From Roseomonas alba (GTDB lineage: Bacteria > Pseudomonadota > Alphaproteobacteria > Acetobacterales > Acetobacteraceae), in NCBI RefSeq assembly GCF_019430885.1, contig NZ_JAHYBZ010000006.1, positions 62,001 to 126,000 of the forward strand: a stretch of DNA of 64,000 nt. Reading direction: 5' to 3'. Made by a program: the position numbers and the translations under genes. Shown here one piece after another: positions 63,698-64,000 of this stretch (positions are counted from its first letter, which is position 1; every line of letters begins with the position of its first letter). The notes beneath the pieces are model-generated. The model did not search any database. It was not told the DNA's origin and was given only the letters and a program-made list of their open reading frames with translations.

Positions 63698-64000
63698 TCA
63701 GCCCACCGCCTGCGCGACCAGGCCGGCGATGAAGGTGTCGGTCGCGCGGCGGCCATCCGGCGGCACGGCGATGCCATGGCGGGCGAAGAGGCGCGTCGCG
63801 ATATCCTCGCCGGTGCTGCGCGTGACCTGGGTGCGGCCGGCCTCGTCCTGCCAGACCAGCACGCGCATGGGCAGGTCGATGGCGAGCAGCGGCGTCGCCG
63901 CCATGGCCGGCGTGCCGGCGCGCGGATTGCCGAACAGCACCACGGTGCGCGGCGCCAGCGTCATGCCGACGGCGCGCGCGGCCGCAGCATGGTCGATCTC
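63698..64000 (-). CDS. DUF302 family protein, N-terminus beyond the window
   Basis: The frame stays open to the right edge, giving 100 residues. It reads EIDHAAAARAVGMTLAPRTVVLFGN, with GNPRAGTPAMAATPLLAIDLPMRVLVWQD following, matching DUF302 (core VVLFGNPRAGTP). The real start lies to the right of the window; an internal ATG at 63964 is not the start because the family block begins before it. It is upstream of the YeeE-type transporter on the same strand. Confidence 0.85.
   Translation of the reverse strand, partial: EIDHAAAARAVGMTLAPRTVVLFGNPRAGTPAMAATPLLAIDLPMRVLVWQDEAGRTQVTRSTGEDIATRLFARHGIAVPPDGRRATDTFIAGLVAQAVG

Overview
The window is about 70% G+C chromosomal DNA with dense, often overlapping genes. 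I read it as an alphaproteobacterium, most likely an Acetobacteraceae/Roseomonas-like member of the Rhodospirillales. The reasons are the codon bias, the dksA-fliX-flgI-flgJ-flgN flagellar order, a DksA with a single cysteine, many periplasmic-binding-protein transporters (Liv, two other ABC types and TRAP) and the overall protein make-up. The genus is inference. I saw no rRNA, tRNA, CRISPR array, transposase or phage gene.

Region 1-3.1 kb is the most unusual stretch. A SARP/BTAD-type regulator, cut by the left edge, diverges from a gene for a cysteine-free peptide made almost entirely of a 19-residue repeat. A hairpin follows, then a protein resembling DUF6065. From 3.2 to 8.9 kb lie a DUF169 protein and a complete branched-chain amino-acid type ABC transporter, with a short leader ORF translationally overlapping its first gene. 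From 9 to 12 kb there is a three-gene export system (HlyD-type adaptor, FtsX-type permease, ATPase). From 12 to 20.4 kb, on the minus strand, are an orphan peptide-binding protein, a protease-like protein whose catalytic residues are all replaced, a cupin, a sugar-type ABC transporter lacking an ATPase, a small membrane protein and an M20 amidohydrolase.

From 20.5 to 31.3 kb are mostly metabolic genes: a small-molecule kinase, an enolase paralogue, a crotonase, an unrecognised gene pair, oxalate decarboxylase, pyruvate oxidase/dehydrogenase, a SRAP-type DNA repair protein and DksA. From 31.4 to 33.9 kb are flagellar genes (fliX divergent from flgI-flgJ-flgN). From 35.5 to 41.5 kb are a permease split into two half-genes, an acetyltransferase and a compact cluster of pterin/flavin-type enzymes with a glycosyltransferase and a methyltransferase, which looks like a small biosynthetic pathway. 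From 41.5 to 49.1 kb is a sugar-acid catabolic island: 3-oxo-tetronate kinase and decarboxylase, methylglyoxal synthase, 2-dehydro-3-deoxygalactonokinase and aldolase, and a TRAP transporter.

From 49.1 to 64 kb are a membrane-anchored receiver protein, glutathione-dependent formaldehyde dehydrogenase, a secreted ankyrin protein, and a 201-residue protein that I read as a ribosome-inactivating protein (ricin/Shiga A-chain fold). They are followed by a fumarase/PcaB-family lyase, a lytic transglycosylase lipoprotein, a TauE-type exporter, a chemoreceptor, a rhodanese-ChrB fusion with a ChrA transporter, and a YeeE-type sulfur transporter with a DUF302 protein cut by the right edge. A family of paired-hairpin intergenic repeats recurs at several places (about 4.1, 22.9-23.15, 26.5 and 33.9-34.16 kb).
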